Shown here in pieces: positions 1 through 10,268 of a stretch of DNA of 64,000 nucleotides. Position 1 is the stretch's first letter. Each line of letters starts with the position of its first letter. A program made the translations under genes and the position numbers. The stretch covers positions 21,472,135-21,536,134 of the forward strand of contig CM037462.1 in assembly GCA_021014325.1 (NCBI GenBank). The letters are read 5' to 3'. The stretch is from Plazaster borealis. Taxonomy: Eukaryota > Echinodermata > Asteroidea > Forcipulatida > Labidiasteridae. A model generated the notes under the pieces. It did no database searches. It saw only the letters and a list, made by a program, of their open reading frames with translations, and was not told where the DNA came from.

Positions 1-205
1 TATTGGGAGAGAACGTGACATTTTTATGGGGTCTTTCAGATTGTTCCAGAAACTAACACCACTTTGAACGAGGCCATTTTTATACAGTGATGTTCTATTA
101 AAATTAACGAAGAGTTTTTTCTTTGAGGTATTTCGGGTTTTATATGAATGAATGTTTGACGCTAACAGAAAGCATGAGTTAAAACACAGTGGCAATGCAT
201 TGTTC

Positions 206-3200
206 ATGTACTTCATAGCCATGGTATCATGGTATACACTCTCCACAGATTTAAACGCCAGTCGGAAGAAAGAAGTATGCTACCCAGAAATAGGCTGTTT
301 CAACTACGACTACCCGTTCCTGGACCCGCCGCGTAGACCCCTTAGCTGGCCGCCACAGTCCCCTCAGATAGTGGACCCAAAGTTCAATCTCCACACCCGC
401 AAGAATCCGGACAAGACGGACGGTCAGCTGCTGGACCCCACCGACCTCAGCACGATACAGAAATCGCATTTCGACCCGGCTAAGGAGACTAAACTCATCT
501 GTCACGGGTTCATTGAAAGCGGTGAGAAATTCTTTTGAATCCTCTTGATAAAATGGGAGACTATTGAAACGCTAGGTGGCAGTAGACTAACTGGTAAATC
601 TATTGTTCTTGAAAATGTGTATGCCAAGAACAATAGAATTTTACCTGGTATACTTCCATATAGCACCCGAATGTTTTCTTTTTATTTATGCATTTTCTTG
701 CAAGCACTCCCTCCGTTTCTTTATTTTTACATTAACAAGAGAGAGTATACTAGATTTTAAATATTATTATTATTTTATTTGTTTTGATTATTTTTGTATA
801 TTTTCCCTAGCTGTATGTTCCTTCACTACAAAAACTGGGGTGTTAAAATTGACACCATGGGTGTTGTCACATAGATACCCCAGAGAGAATCAACTTTAAT
901 ATCATGTAGTGTTAAAATATTACCAAAGTAAATGTGTTGGCAGAAAGTAGTGTTATTTTAACACCCTATGGTGTAAATGATGATTCTTTTTTAGTATCTA
1001 TAATGTGACAACACCCATGGTGTCAGTTTTAACACCCCAGTTTTTGAAGTGTATATTTTTAACATTCCCTGCGTGGTTTAAATTGTCTTGAGACGATGAC
1101 TAGAGTAGGCTAATCGAAATGTTGAGAAAACCAATGCAGTTCTTCAAAGAACCATACCCGATAATGGTTCCTGTACGGAAAGAACCATCAAACATGAAAA
1201 GAACCAAATATTTATTTATCCATTGTATTACTGTCTATTTGTTCATTTTTGACGCCCTTTGACGTCCATTCCATTTTTCAGGCCTGATAGAATGGGACTT
1301 GTGGATGACCGACATGGTCAGAGAGTTTCTGAATCATGACGATTTCAACGTCATCCGTGTCACGTGGGGTAAGGGGTCACTGTTCCCTTACACACAGGCT
1401 TTAGCGAACACCAGGGTTGTTGGTGCTATGACGTCACTTCTCATCGATGACATAAAGGTAGCAATAATTGCAAAAAATTGAATTTCACGACGAATACAAG
1501 AGTCAGAAAATGTTTTTTCTTAAATTTTGATGTAACAGTCTTTTTATTTGTTGTTCTATTTTGTTATTTTCATGCTCCCAAGACATACGAGGGTTAGTGT
1601 CCCCTTCTGGGCTCCGTACAATATGAGATTGAATAACATTCTTGTGTTGTTTTGTTGACAAACAAACACAGGGGCTGTACGGCATCGGAGCGGAAACATT
1701 CCATTTTGTCGGCCATAGTCTTGGGTCCCACATTGGTGGGTATGTTGGTGAACGGCAAGCGAACATGGGCAGAATCACTGGTAAGTTGAACAAAGTTATC
1801 AACAATCTAATAATTCGACTAATTCAACTAATAATGGATATAACTAAAATATTATTATAACAATTTGGACTTGTTAGTTTATTCATAAAAGTCACTGTAT
1901 TTAAAAGTCAACTCGCATGTCTGAGTGACACTTGAGTATCTCCCTAGTTGATATTTGTTGACAACAGCTCGTTATCCACAACATCAACCCATCATCCACT
2001 GACCAGTCAACTAATTAACACATTTTATTCCCTTTACGCCACAGGATTGGACCCAGCTGGTCCCGGATTCGAAGAAGTCCAACCGGAAGTTCGTCTTGAC
2101 CCAACAGACGCTCTGTTTGTTGATGTCATCCACACCGATGCTCAACACACTCTGGACTTTGGTAGGATATGTCATTTCAAAATTTCGCAAACCATGATTT
2201 TAGCAACATATAACCAATAAATCCACACAATGGGGATAAAATTCAACTTGAGGCAAAGAAGTTCAATTTTTCTCTAAACACTGGAATAGCTGGTGGTTTT
2301 GAAAAAAACCGTTTTTTTCTTCTGTTGTTTAATCTGTGATTATTAGCTACGTAAATTTTGTTTTATCTTTTCAAGTAAGAAACCACAAGGAAAACTGACT
2401 GGGTACATTTTTGTAAACAATTTCGGGCTGTACAAAGAAAATACTGACTAGAGCGAGAATTGAACCTGCGACCTCCGGATTAACATGTTTGCGCTCTACC
2501 AACTGTGCTATCTAGCCCTATGTTGGCGGTCTCCCTATTTTGTCAATATCGTTGTTCGGGGTGCCAGTCAGAAGCCATTAGACCTGTAACTGCCGTACAG
2601 CCAGGGATCACACCCAAGAGAAGGACCGCCTTAAAGGCATCGTACACGTTTTGTGATTGGAGCCTATTGTTTGTTTTAAACCTATATAGACATATACCAT
2701 AAAACTAACCTGTGAAAAATTCATTTCAAAAGGTGGTAGCGTTTTTTAGATATTGCAGAAAATCTGGAGCGGTTATGTCCACGCAGGAAGATTAATCTGC
2801 ATTGGAATACACACTCTGAGAAGCGTTACGCGTAACGCTTCTCCGATTCAAGTGTTTTGGGGGATAAAAAGTGATATATTTTTCCCATAACCGCAGAACT
2901 TCGATGTGGAAAGTTTTTCAAAATGCAATATACTATCCGAAGCTGCTGTACTTCTTAATACCAAGTTTGTATTGCCATTAATTATCAGAGTCATTACCAA
3001 ACGTTTACGATGCCTTTAAAGGGGGATGCCATTATTTTTTTCAATTATCAAGTTTCATCTTTTCGTAGGATTCGGCATGATAAAACCCGTTGGCCATATG
3101 GATTTCTACCCCAATAATGGAGTACACCAACCGGGCTGTGATCAATCGCTCCTTGAGGACTTTTTCGACGAAGGACTGATTGGAGGTGGGCGCAAACTTT

Positions 3201-6200
3201 ATTTTCTTTCGACCTGTGTGGATTGTTTCTTTCCGTTACTTCAATTTAACAAAAGACTAGTAACTGCCAGGCCCCGGCTGGATAATTACTTCAGCATGAA
3301 CCCAAGTGTTTGATAGTTCCCATAATTTGTAACGCATATATAGGGAACATGAAGGGAAAAAACGTGACGTCATCAATTTACCATTTATGATATGAAGATA
3401 AGTGTCATCCAAACTCTGCATGACTCTGAGAGCACCTGTTAGCACAACACACGATGTTTTTTGGGAAAACTGATGAAACTTTGTGTATTTTGTATTCCAG
3501 GGGCTGTGCAGTTCGTAGCATGTAACCACATGAGGGCGCATGAATTCTTCTCTGACTCCATCAACAAATGTCCTGTATATGCATTCAAATGTCCAATGGG
3601 TAGGTAAGACCTCCCCCCACCCCCACCCCCCCCCCCCGTGCACAGGCCATCGATGAGATCATGCACACACGCGTCACGGTCTTCGTTTGAACTCAATGAG
3701 GGCGCTGTGTAGGCACGTGATGACCAGGGCCCAATTTCATAGAGACGCATAAGCACACAAAGTAGCTAAACAAAATGATGCATACCAGAACAAGGTTACC
3801 AGCCAAACTACCATGCCACATGTACAATTTGTGACTGGTATCCTGCTTATTTCCGCTTAGCACAACATTGTTTAGCAATATTTTCTGCTTAAGCAGCTCT
3901 ATGAAATTGGGCCCCGAGCAGGCCGTGTGCGACACGGTGTCCAAACGCCCGCCACCAGCTCAAAGTTTCTCGGTCTCGTTTTGGTTTTTAAGATGGATTC
4001 ATTAGTGGGCTCTTCTTATCGTAAGTAGAGACACGGTGTAAATATACTGAGCAGGATTTGATGAATTTGGGACTAACACAAAACATTGGAATAGCACTGG
4101 TTTGGTATAGACCTTTATCATGCTGACACCATCTTTGTCAAGTCCCCTGGGTGTAATATTAATAATGGAAACCGGTTCAAATCTATACCAACTATGGACA
4201 GACTAATTGCTCTTCCAGCCTCACTTTGGTTACACTGATTGAAACGGGAGAAATACAAGATGGATGCCCCAAGCTAAAGGTCTATTGAACCCGGATATTG
4301 CTGGTGACAAACAAGCCTCTCCAAAGTCATTCAAAATTGACACTTCGTTTGAAATTCTTTTGATTTTCAGCTGGTGCTACGTACGAAGACAATTTCCTGA
4401 ATGGCGAATGTTTCAATGGTAACGACGTGGCCATAATGGGCTACCCTGCGGTAAACTTCAAACCACCGCCTGGTGTTCAGCAACAGGTTTACTACACAAT
4501 AACTACGGACTCATCACCGTTCTGTGCAGGTGAGTTATTCTTATTTTTCCCTTTTTTTTTCTTTTTTTTCTTTTAATGTATTTTTTTGTATTTATGTTAT
4601 TACACTTTTCACTGACAAAACAACTACAAGGTACATTCCACAAAATAAGACCACGACTGAGAAAATAAAAGTAGGCCTATCAACGCAAATTTACAAAATT
4701 GTATAAAATATCAAGCCAGTGAGTGGCAAGGAGGAACAGGTGATTAGCACCTCTACAAGGCCGTCCTACCACAAAAATGGTCAACAAATATCCCCCCAAA
4801 ACTAACAAACAAACAAACAAACAAACAAACAAACAAACAAACAAACAAACAAACAAACAAACGAACAAACAGGCGCATTAAGGCGGAAAAGACAATCACA
4901 ATATTATTTGCAAGAGAAAAACCAATACTAAGTGTCTCATATACAAACGAAATTATAAAGCATTATCATGGCATCATGCAGACTGTTCCCGTCTTTATCC
5001 GCAAGGATAACTGAGACAGGTATATACTGGTTTTAAAGACCCAAGGATTTCATTGGATACAAGGATTTCATTGGATAAACGGGCAGTGACGTAAGCTTTC
5101 CATATCTGTGTTATTGTAGGAAACGGGAAGGAGGCCGGTCCTCTAATTAAAAAGGACGAGGATTCACCAAAAGACAATACAATAAAAGCCAAAAATTCTA
5201 TAAAATGACATGTAAAATATAAAACAATCTCCTGTACTGATTTAATCCAAATCCAGTGCGACACCGCACATTGACTACAAAATAGCATACATTACAAATG
5301 CACACAGTCACTTTTGTACAGCTAAAGGGCAAAAGGTCTGCGCAACACGAGGCTGGCTACACACACATGTTTACAAATAGTATACCGATTGAAACAGCCC
5401 TATAAATCACAATATTTCTCAAATCAACAGGTAATTTAAGATACTATAATACTCACAGAGAGTTCTATAACATTATCCCTCCCAGATAAATAGTATTAGG
5501 AGCATGGCCAGAGCCATGCTCCCCACAAAATGGAGAGAAATGGAGACCAATTATAATGTGCTCTCTCGTGCAAAAAGCTACCAAAGGAAAAAGAGCGTGT
5601 GTCTACAGGTCGCGACCCCAATGTGAACTTTTTACAGTAAATATGTAAATCACAAAAGTTGGAGTAGCGACTTGAACACTTGAACACCTTACAGTATCAA
5701 CTTTACGATTGTCTGCTGCTGCGCGCGTGTACATAATGTTTGTATGTAATGTTACTGCCGTGTGATGGATGAGAGGTCAAAGTTGCGTTTTCCAGGATCC
5801 TGCCCTTCGCTCAAGGCGTTATTCACGAGCCTCGAAGTGTGACGTCAGGTGTTCGGGCTAGGCATCATGATGCAGGTAATTGGGGCTAAAGAGACGTCAG
5901 GTGGCAGCAAACAAGTCTAAATGACAATTAATATTTGCATACAAATAATTTGCGCATATTTCGAAACTATATAACTACGTGGTTTTACCCATAGATTTGA
6001 TAAATGTATGTATTCGCTCGTAGATTCCCCGTTCCGTATTCACGTCTACTTCGAAGACCCTTGGTTTTCCGAGACGTTCTTGGGGTGGGGTTACGTTACT
6101 CTCAGCGGCAGTTCGGGTATGACGCAACGAATTCAGCTCAACTCGTAAGTACAACTTTTTCCTACATGTTTTGTTGAAGAACCCGTAATACAATGCGATT

Positions 6201-8601
6201 ATTGCAGCGAACTGCAAACGAATCATTTCCCGAATGCTATTTGCACACCTCTGAGACAGACTCTTTTCCATAACACTACTTGGTTTCATCCTCGCTAGTT
6301 GTGAAATAACAAACAAAAAACAGTCAATTGCAGTTGTTATTTTCACACTTCTGAGATAAACTATTCTCCATTGATCAACACTATTGGTTTAATCCTCGCT
6401 AGTTGTGAACAAGCAAAAGAGCAGTTAATTACAATTGTTATTTACACACCTTCGAGACAGAGTCTTTTACATTGAATAACACTACTTGGTTTCATCCTCG
6501 CTGGTTGTGAAATAAGAAAGCAGTCAAGCACCACTGACCAGTAACATTATTTTTCATGAACTATATGAGAAATTACATTTCAAGCACAACTTGTTCCTAA
6601 TGACAATGTATTTGTTTGCCTTTTTCCATCCCCACAATATAGAGAAAGTGTAGACTTCGTCCCAGGCACGGACATGAACTTCATTATCAACACCGACATT
6701 GACCCCGGTGACCTTTCTAGTATGACCTTCTACTGGGAATACGACTTTGAACTCCTGAACCCCTGGGACTGGCCAATCTTTGAAGACCTAGAAGTCTTCA
6801 TAGCCAAGATCGAGGTGGATGGACTTGTTTTACAGAAAAGGTTTGCACATTAATTTTGTCGCCATCTTCCTGTTTACATTAGTCCTAGCCCTTGCAACAA
6901 AAACAAAAAACCCACTACCCATGATGAGGTTGGGGCGGCCCCCTCTGTAGAATGTTAGCTCTGTGTCATACAGTCGTGCATAAACCAAACCAATAAGATT
7001 GAAGGCTTTATGGAAAATGCTCTCTGTAGTTTCTAAGAGCATTTGTACATTTTGAGAGGGGTCTTCTTGAAGAAGTTATCTGGAAATGTTAAATGAAGAA
7101 TGCAAACAATGCTTTAAGGTTTATAAAAGTATTTTTACATTTATTTTATACATTAGCTTTTTGCGGAACATGACACTGTCCATGACTCCATTGTACCCTT
7201 TGCTTTTTAACATGTATTAACATCATAATGTAAACTTCTTCTTTTGTTTTTAAAAGGTATTATACAGGACTGGTAAGGACAACAAATATCATTGTTTAGT
7301 TTTAGTCTGAAACCTTACTGATTATGATGTTCATACTAGAACCATCTGTTTTTCTGTGAAACATTTCCATGAAAACCTTTTAAAAAAAACCGCAACAGCT
7401 GGTTTCGGTTGTTACAACCAAAATTAAGGACAATGTGATAAATGCTGAAAATTGTGCATAGCTTTTCACTTCTTTCTCCCGACTCACACAACGGATTAAG
7501 CGCAAATTTTCACAGGTTTGTTATTTCGTGTATATGGTTGATCACAAAATACATGACCACTGTCTGCAACTATTTTGTCAGCTCTACCAATCCTGTATAA
7601 TACCTTTAAAGGTATCGTACACGTTTGGTGATGACTAAAAACAAATATTAGCATAAAAACTTACTTGGTAACAAGCAACCTAGAGCTGTTGATAGTATAA
7701 AACATTGTAGGAAACGACTCCCTCTGAAGTAACGTAGTTTTTAAGAAAGAGGTAATTTCTCACTAACATAATAACAAATTCTTGCAAGATGTTTTTATTC
7801 CTATCTGAAAGCACACAAATTTGCACAACAAGGGTGTTTTTCTTTCATCATTTTCTTGCAACTTCGATGACCAATTGGGCCCAAATTTTCACAGGCTTGT
7901 TATTTTATGCATATGTTGGATACACCAAGTGAGAACACTGGTCTTTGACAATTTCCAAACGTGTTCAGTGCCTTTAATTATAACATAGTATCTCACAACC
8001 TGTTTGAAACTAGTGATTTATATGTTGCCTTTTTACCTAACTTTCTTGAAAACATCCCAATGATAACCTTGATTGCCTCTTAAAGGGAAGGTATACGTTT
8101 GGTAATCACTCGTAAAATTAATGGCAATAAAATCTACTTAGTTAGAAGTACAGCAGCTTTCAATCGTATAAACCATTTTGAGAATCATTTCACTTCGAAG
8201 TAATGTGAATATGGAAACATATATCAGTTTTCATCTCCAAAAAGTTGAAGTTGAGGAACGTTACTGTCAGATACGATTGTGTATTCAAATTATGGATTAT
8301 TCTTCCTGCGTGGACATAACCGCTCTGAATTTTCGGTGTTATCTCAAAAACGCGACCACCTTTTGAAATTAAATTGTCAAAGGCTAGTTTTATTGCATAT
8401 CTACATTTGTATATAGGAATAAAACAATCGAACGGTTACAAAAACGGAAGGTATACTTTCCCTTAAAAACGGATATAACTTCTATTCTTACTTGAATTGT
8501 GTTCCTCTTCTTTCTTACACAGGTACGTGATGTGCAACACCAAGCCAAAGAAAGGAATCAACTCAAAGAAAAAAGCCCAATTCTACCAATCGAATTGTTA
8601 A
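206..8601 (+). CDS. Pancreatic lipase-related protein, ten exons
   Basis: Secreted triacylglycerol/phospholipid lipase of the pancreatic lipase family. Exons read by eye: 206-521, 1282-1457, 1672-1780, 2045-2161, 3069-3185, 3501-3599, 4371-4529, 6024-6144, 6643-6840, 8523-8601; every junction is GT/AG and the frame stays open to TAA at 8599, giving 496 residues (family about 465). After a hydrophobic N-terminus comes [11 protein letters not shown], the family's mature start. The nucleophile elbow GHSLG puts Ser at residue 180, Asp is in GLDPAGP (203) and His in ACNHM (288). A 22-residue lid lies between two Cys (CDQSLL...FVAC), so the lid is full size. Residues 365-496 form the PLAT domain and the protein ends in Cys. 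The start is the weakest point: ATG 206 gives the best signal peptide, ATG 152 is in frame, and a separate upstream first exon is possible. It is convergent with the POLE4-like gene. Confidence 0.9.
551..650. mobile_element. Truncated copy of a palindromic MITE (GCTAGGTGGCAG family)
   Basis: The block GGGAGACTATTGAAACGCTA followed by GGTGGCAGTAGACTAACTGG matches the left arm of the palindromic element at 43105-43246. Only the start of the right arm (AACAATAG..TTTACCTGGTA) remains. It lies in lipase intron 1, 30 bp after the 5' splice site. Confidence 0.6.
824..1053. mobile_element. MITE-like element with about 55-bp terminal inverted repeats
   Basis: The left end reads CACTACAAAAACTGGGGTGT and continues through a GACACCATGGGTGTTGTCAC block. 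The right end (about 998-1053) is its reverse complement, with few mismatches over about 55 bp. The roughly 230-bp element has no coding capacity and lies in lipase intron 1. No clear target-site duplication was seen. Confidence 0.7.
2380..2525 (-). mobile_element. tRNA-derived SINE fragment
   Basis: Read on the minus strand, about 2447-2520 carries a box A (TAGCACAGTTGGTAGAGCG) and a box B-like GGTTCAATTCTC at tRNA spacing. The tail that follows contains ACCCAGTCAGTTTTCCTTGTGG, which recurs near 27050-27080. The acceptor stem does not close, so this is a SINE head and not a working tRNA gene. Confidence 0.6.
2631..3019. mobile_element. TTAA-flanked MITE, copy 1 (type A)
   Basis: The element begins TTAAAGGCATCGTACACG and ends in its complement TTTACGATGCCTTTAA. 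Its interior has the type A marker GGTGGTAGCGTTTTTT. It occupies lipase intron 4, just upstream of the exon 5 acceptor. Six other copies occur in the window. Confidence 0.75.
3606..3640. repeat. C-rich low-complexity tract
   Basis: Runs of C broken by single A lie a few bases after the lipase exon 6 donor. They give polyglycine in spurious minus-strand ORFs. Confidence 0.8.
3728..3915. mobile_element. MITE with GGGCCCAATTTCATAGAG ends
   Basis: The left end GGGCCCAATTTCATAGAG and right end CTCTATGAAATTGGGCCC are exact complements. Internal words (AAGGTTACCAGCC, CTGCTTA..GCTTAGC) recur at 13912-14106 and 38872-39020, so this is a family. It lies in lipase intron 6. Confidence 0.75.
4530..6023 (+). 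other. Lipase intron 7
   Basis: The intron holds a T-rich start (4540-4590), a CAAA microsatellite (4802-4872) and about 1.1 kb in which I recognise no gene, RNA or repeat family. Confidence 0.6.
4802..4872. repeat. (CAAA)n microsatellite
   Basis: About 17 near-perfect AAAC tetranucleotides. The LFVC repeats in the minus-strand translation are an artefact of this array. Confidence 0.95.
6225..6525. repeat. Three-copy tandem repeat, about 110-bp unit, in lipase intron 8
   Basis: Three consecutive blocks share TTTGCACACCTCTGAGACAG, CTTTTCCAT..AACACTACTTGG and TTCATCCTCGCTAGTTGTGA. The copies have diverged by substitutions and small gaps. Confidence 0.75.
7606..7977. mobile_element. TTAA-flanked MITE, copy 2 (type B)
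   Basis: Left end TTAAAGGTATCGTACACG, right end CGTGTTCAGTGCCTTTAA. The type B interior has AGAGCTGTTGATAGTATAAA and GAAACGACTCCCTCTGAAGT. It lies in lipase intron 9. Confidence 0.75.
8080..8465. mobile_element. TTAA-flanked MITE, copy 3 (type A)
   Basis: Left end TTAAAGGGAAGGTATACG, right end GGAAGGTATACTTTCCCTTAA. The type A interior resembles copy 1. Its right end is about 60 bp upstream of the last lipase acceptor. Confidence 0.7.
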
Positions 8602-8746
8602 TAAGAATTACTTCACAACAGTCCAACAACGAAAATATTCGCAAATTCTTCAGACAGCATTTAGATTGTTTCCTCCGAGATTGACAACTAAGGAGTGTGG
8701 TTTGTAACATTTATGAATAGAAACAAATTAAACCTGAAAACGTGTT

Positions 8747-9141
8747 TTAAAGTGTTTGGATACGTTTGGTAATTACTCATAAAATTAATGGCAATACAAA
8801 TTTACCTGGTAAGAAGTACAGCAGCTTCTGATAGTATAAAGCATTTTGAGAAACATTTCACTTTGAAGTAAAGTGGTTATGGAAAAAGATATCAATTTTT
8901 ATCAGTTTGTTTTTAATTTGAGAAGCGTCTCTGTCAGAAACGTTTCTCAGATTGTGTATTCCAATGCAGACTATTCTTCCTGCGCGAACATAGCCGCTCA
9001 AGATTTTCTGCAATATCTCAAAAACGCTACCCCCTTTTGAAATGAAATTTTCACAGGTTAGTTTTATAGTATATATCTACAACTATATAGGATTGAAACA
9101 AACAGTGGGTTCCAATTACCAAACGTATACAATCCTTTTAA
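8747..9141. mobile_element. TTAA-flanked MITE, copy 4 (type A)
   Basis: It starts TTAAAGTGTTTGGATACG and ends AACGTATACAATCCTTTTAA. The interior has ATTTCACTTTGAAGTAAAGT and CGCTACCCCCTTTTGAAATG, as in the other type A copies. It is 145 bp after the lipase stop codon. Confidence 0.7.
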
Positions 9142-10268
9142 ATATGGCCTGATAGACCCCTTGCACTGATGTCACAAGCGGCTACTGTATGCCAGTCTGC
9201 CATTTTAGAAGTCCAATTATGTCTAACCGCCTAAAATGCGCACTGCACAGTAAACTAACACACCAAATCTGTTTCCAAAATGGCATTTTAAACTAAGAAT
9301 TATCGTGGGTGATGATGTCAGGTGAATTGGGTCAATAGGCTCAAAGTTCAACACGTGAACTCACTGGAATTATGTTATTTTTCTCAAGCTTATATATTTT
9401 ACATATATTTACATCTCCATACCGGAAAACTCTCTTTTTTCTGAACTCAGAAATCATACTTTCATCTCGAATAAAAAACTGATGTATTTTACTTTCATTT
9501 GGAGGAGGCAGAGTTGTAGTAAAATGTAGCTTTGCTTTATTTTTCCTGCATATCCTCTTGCGCAAACAAGGGGCAAAGGGTTAGGGTTTTTGATCTCAGA
9601 TAGTCCAATCTCCAGTCTGTTCAATCAAGCATTCCTATTGATATAAATAAAGAAGACAAACAAAATCAGCAAATGAACGGATTTAGTCCAGTCAAACAGT
9701 AGGTGCAGTTTTGGTTCAGGGAAACATATTTTGAGATTTTTTGTCATTGTTTACAGATCCCTAACCCCCATCAGGGTCCCTCCACAAACCCTGCCAAATA
9801 CAACAGAATGCAACACAGTTGAAATGCGAACCATGCCAAATGCAACAAATGCAACAAGGGATTTTGTTGCATTGTGCAGGCATGTTGTTTGTGTTAGGAC
9901 TGAGCAAGGGGGTTTGCCCTGCTAAATGCAACAGTATGCACATTAGTGTAGTGGTGACTACAACAAAATGCAACACCAATATGAAGTCACTTGACTGCTA
10001 AATGCAACAAATTCAGTAAAAAAAAAGACATCCGAGTTGACTGCCAAATGCAACAGATTACAACAACTTTTACCATTTGGTGCATATTGTTGCATTTAGC
10101 ATGGTTAGGGTTAAAAAATAAAGTCTGGCAGGTAATGGAACATGTTGGAGCTCTTAAAGTGCATACTTCATACTGAAAACAATGTACAGGAACCAAATAT
10201 TTGCAAAAAGTCCGGATAAGTGCGATACTTGCACAGTTAGTTAAATGAAAGTGAACAAATGTACATGT
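9142..10268. other. Space between the convergent lipase and POLE4-like genes
   Basis: From 9142 to 9760 I see no gene; 9320-9340 carries a short word shared with 40345 and 40748 (GTGAATTGGGTCAATAGGC). From 9775 it is a TGCAAC minisatellite. The 3' UTRs of both genes probably end here, but no clear AATAAA could be assigned. Confidence 0.5.
9775..10110. repeat. AAATGCAAC minisatellite in both orientations
   Basis: Words of the type (A)AATGCAACA recur irregularly, first as TGCAAC and then mixed with the complement TTGTTGCATTT. The short overlapping ORFs on both strands here are by-products. Confidence 0.8.

Noticed and set aside
4680..4868. ORF with LFVC repeats
   Set aside because: Artefact of the CAAA microsatellite.
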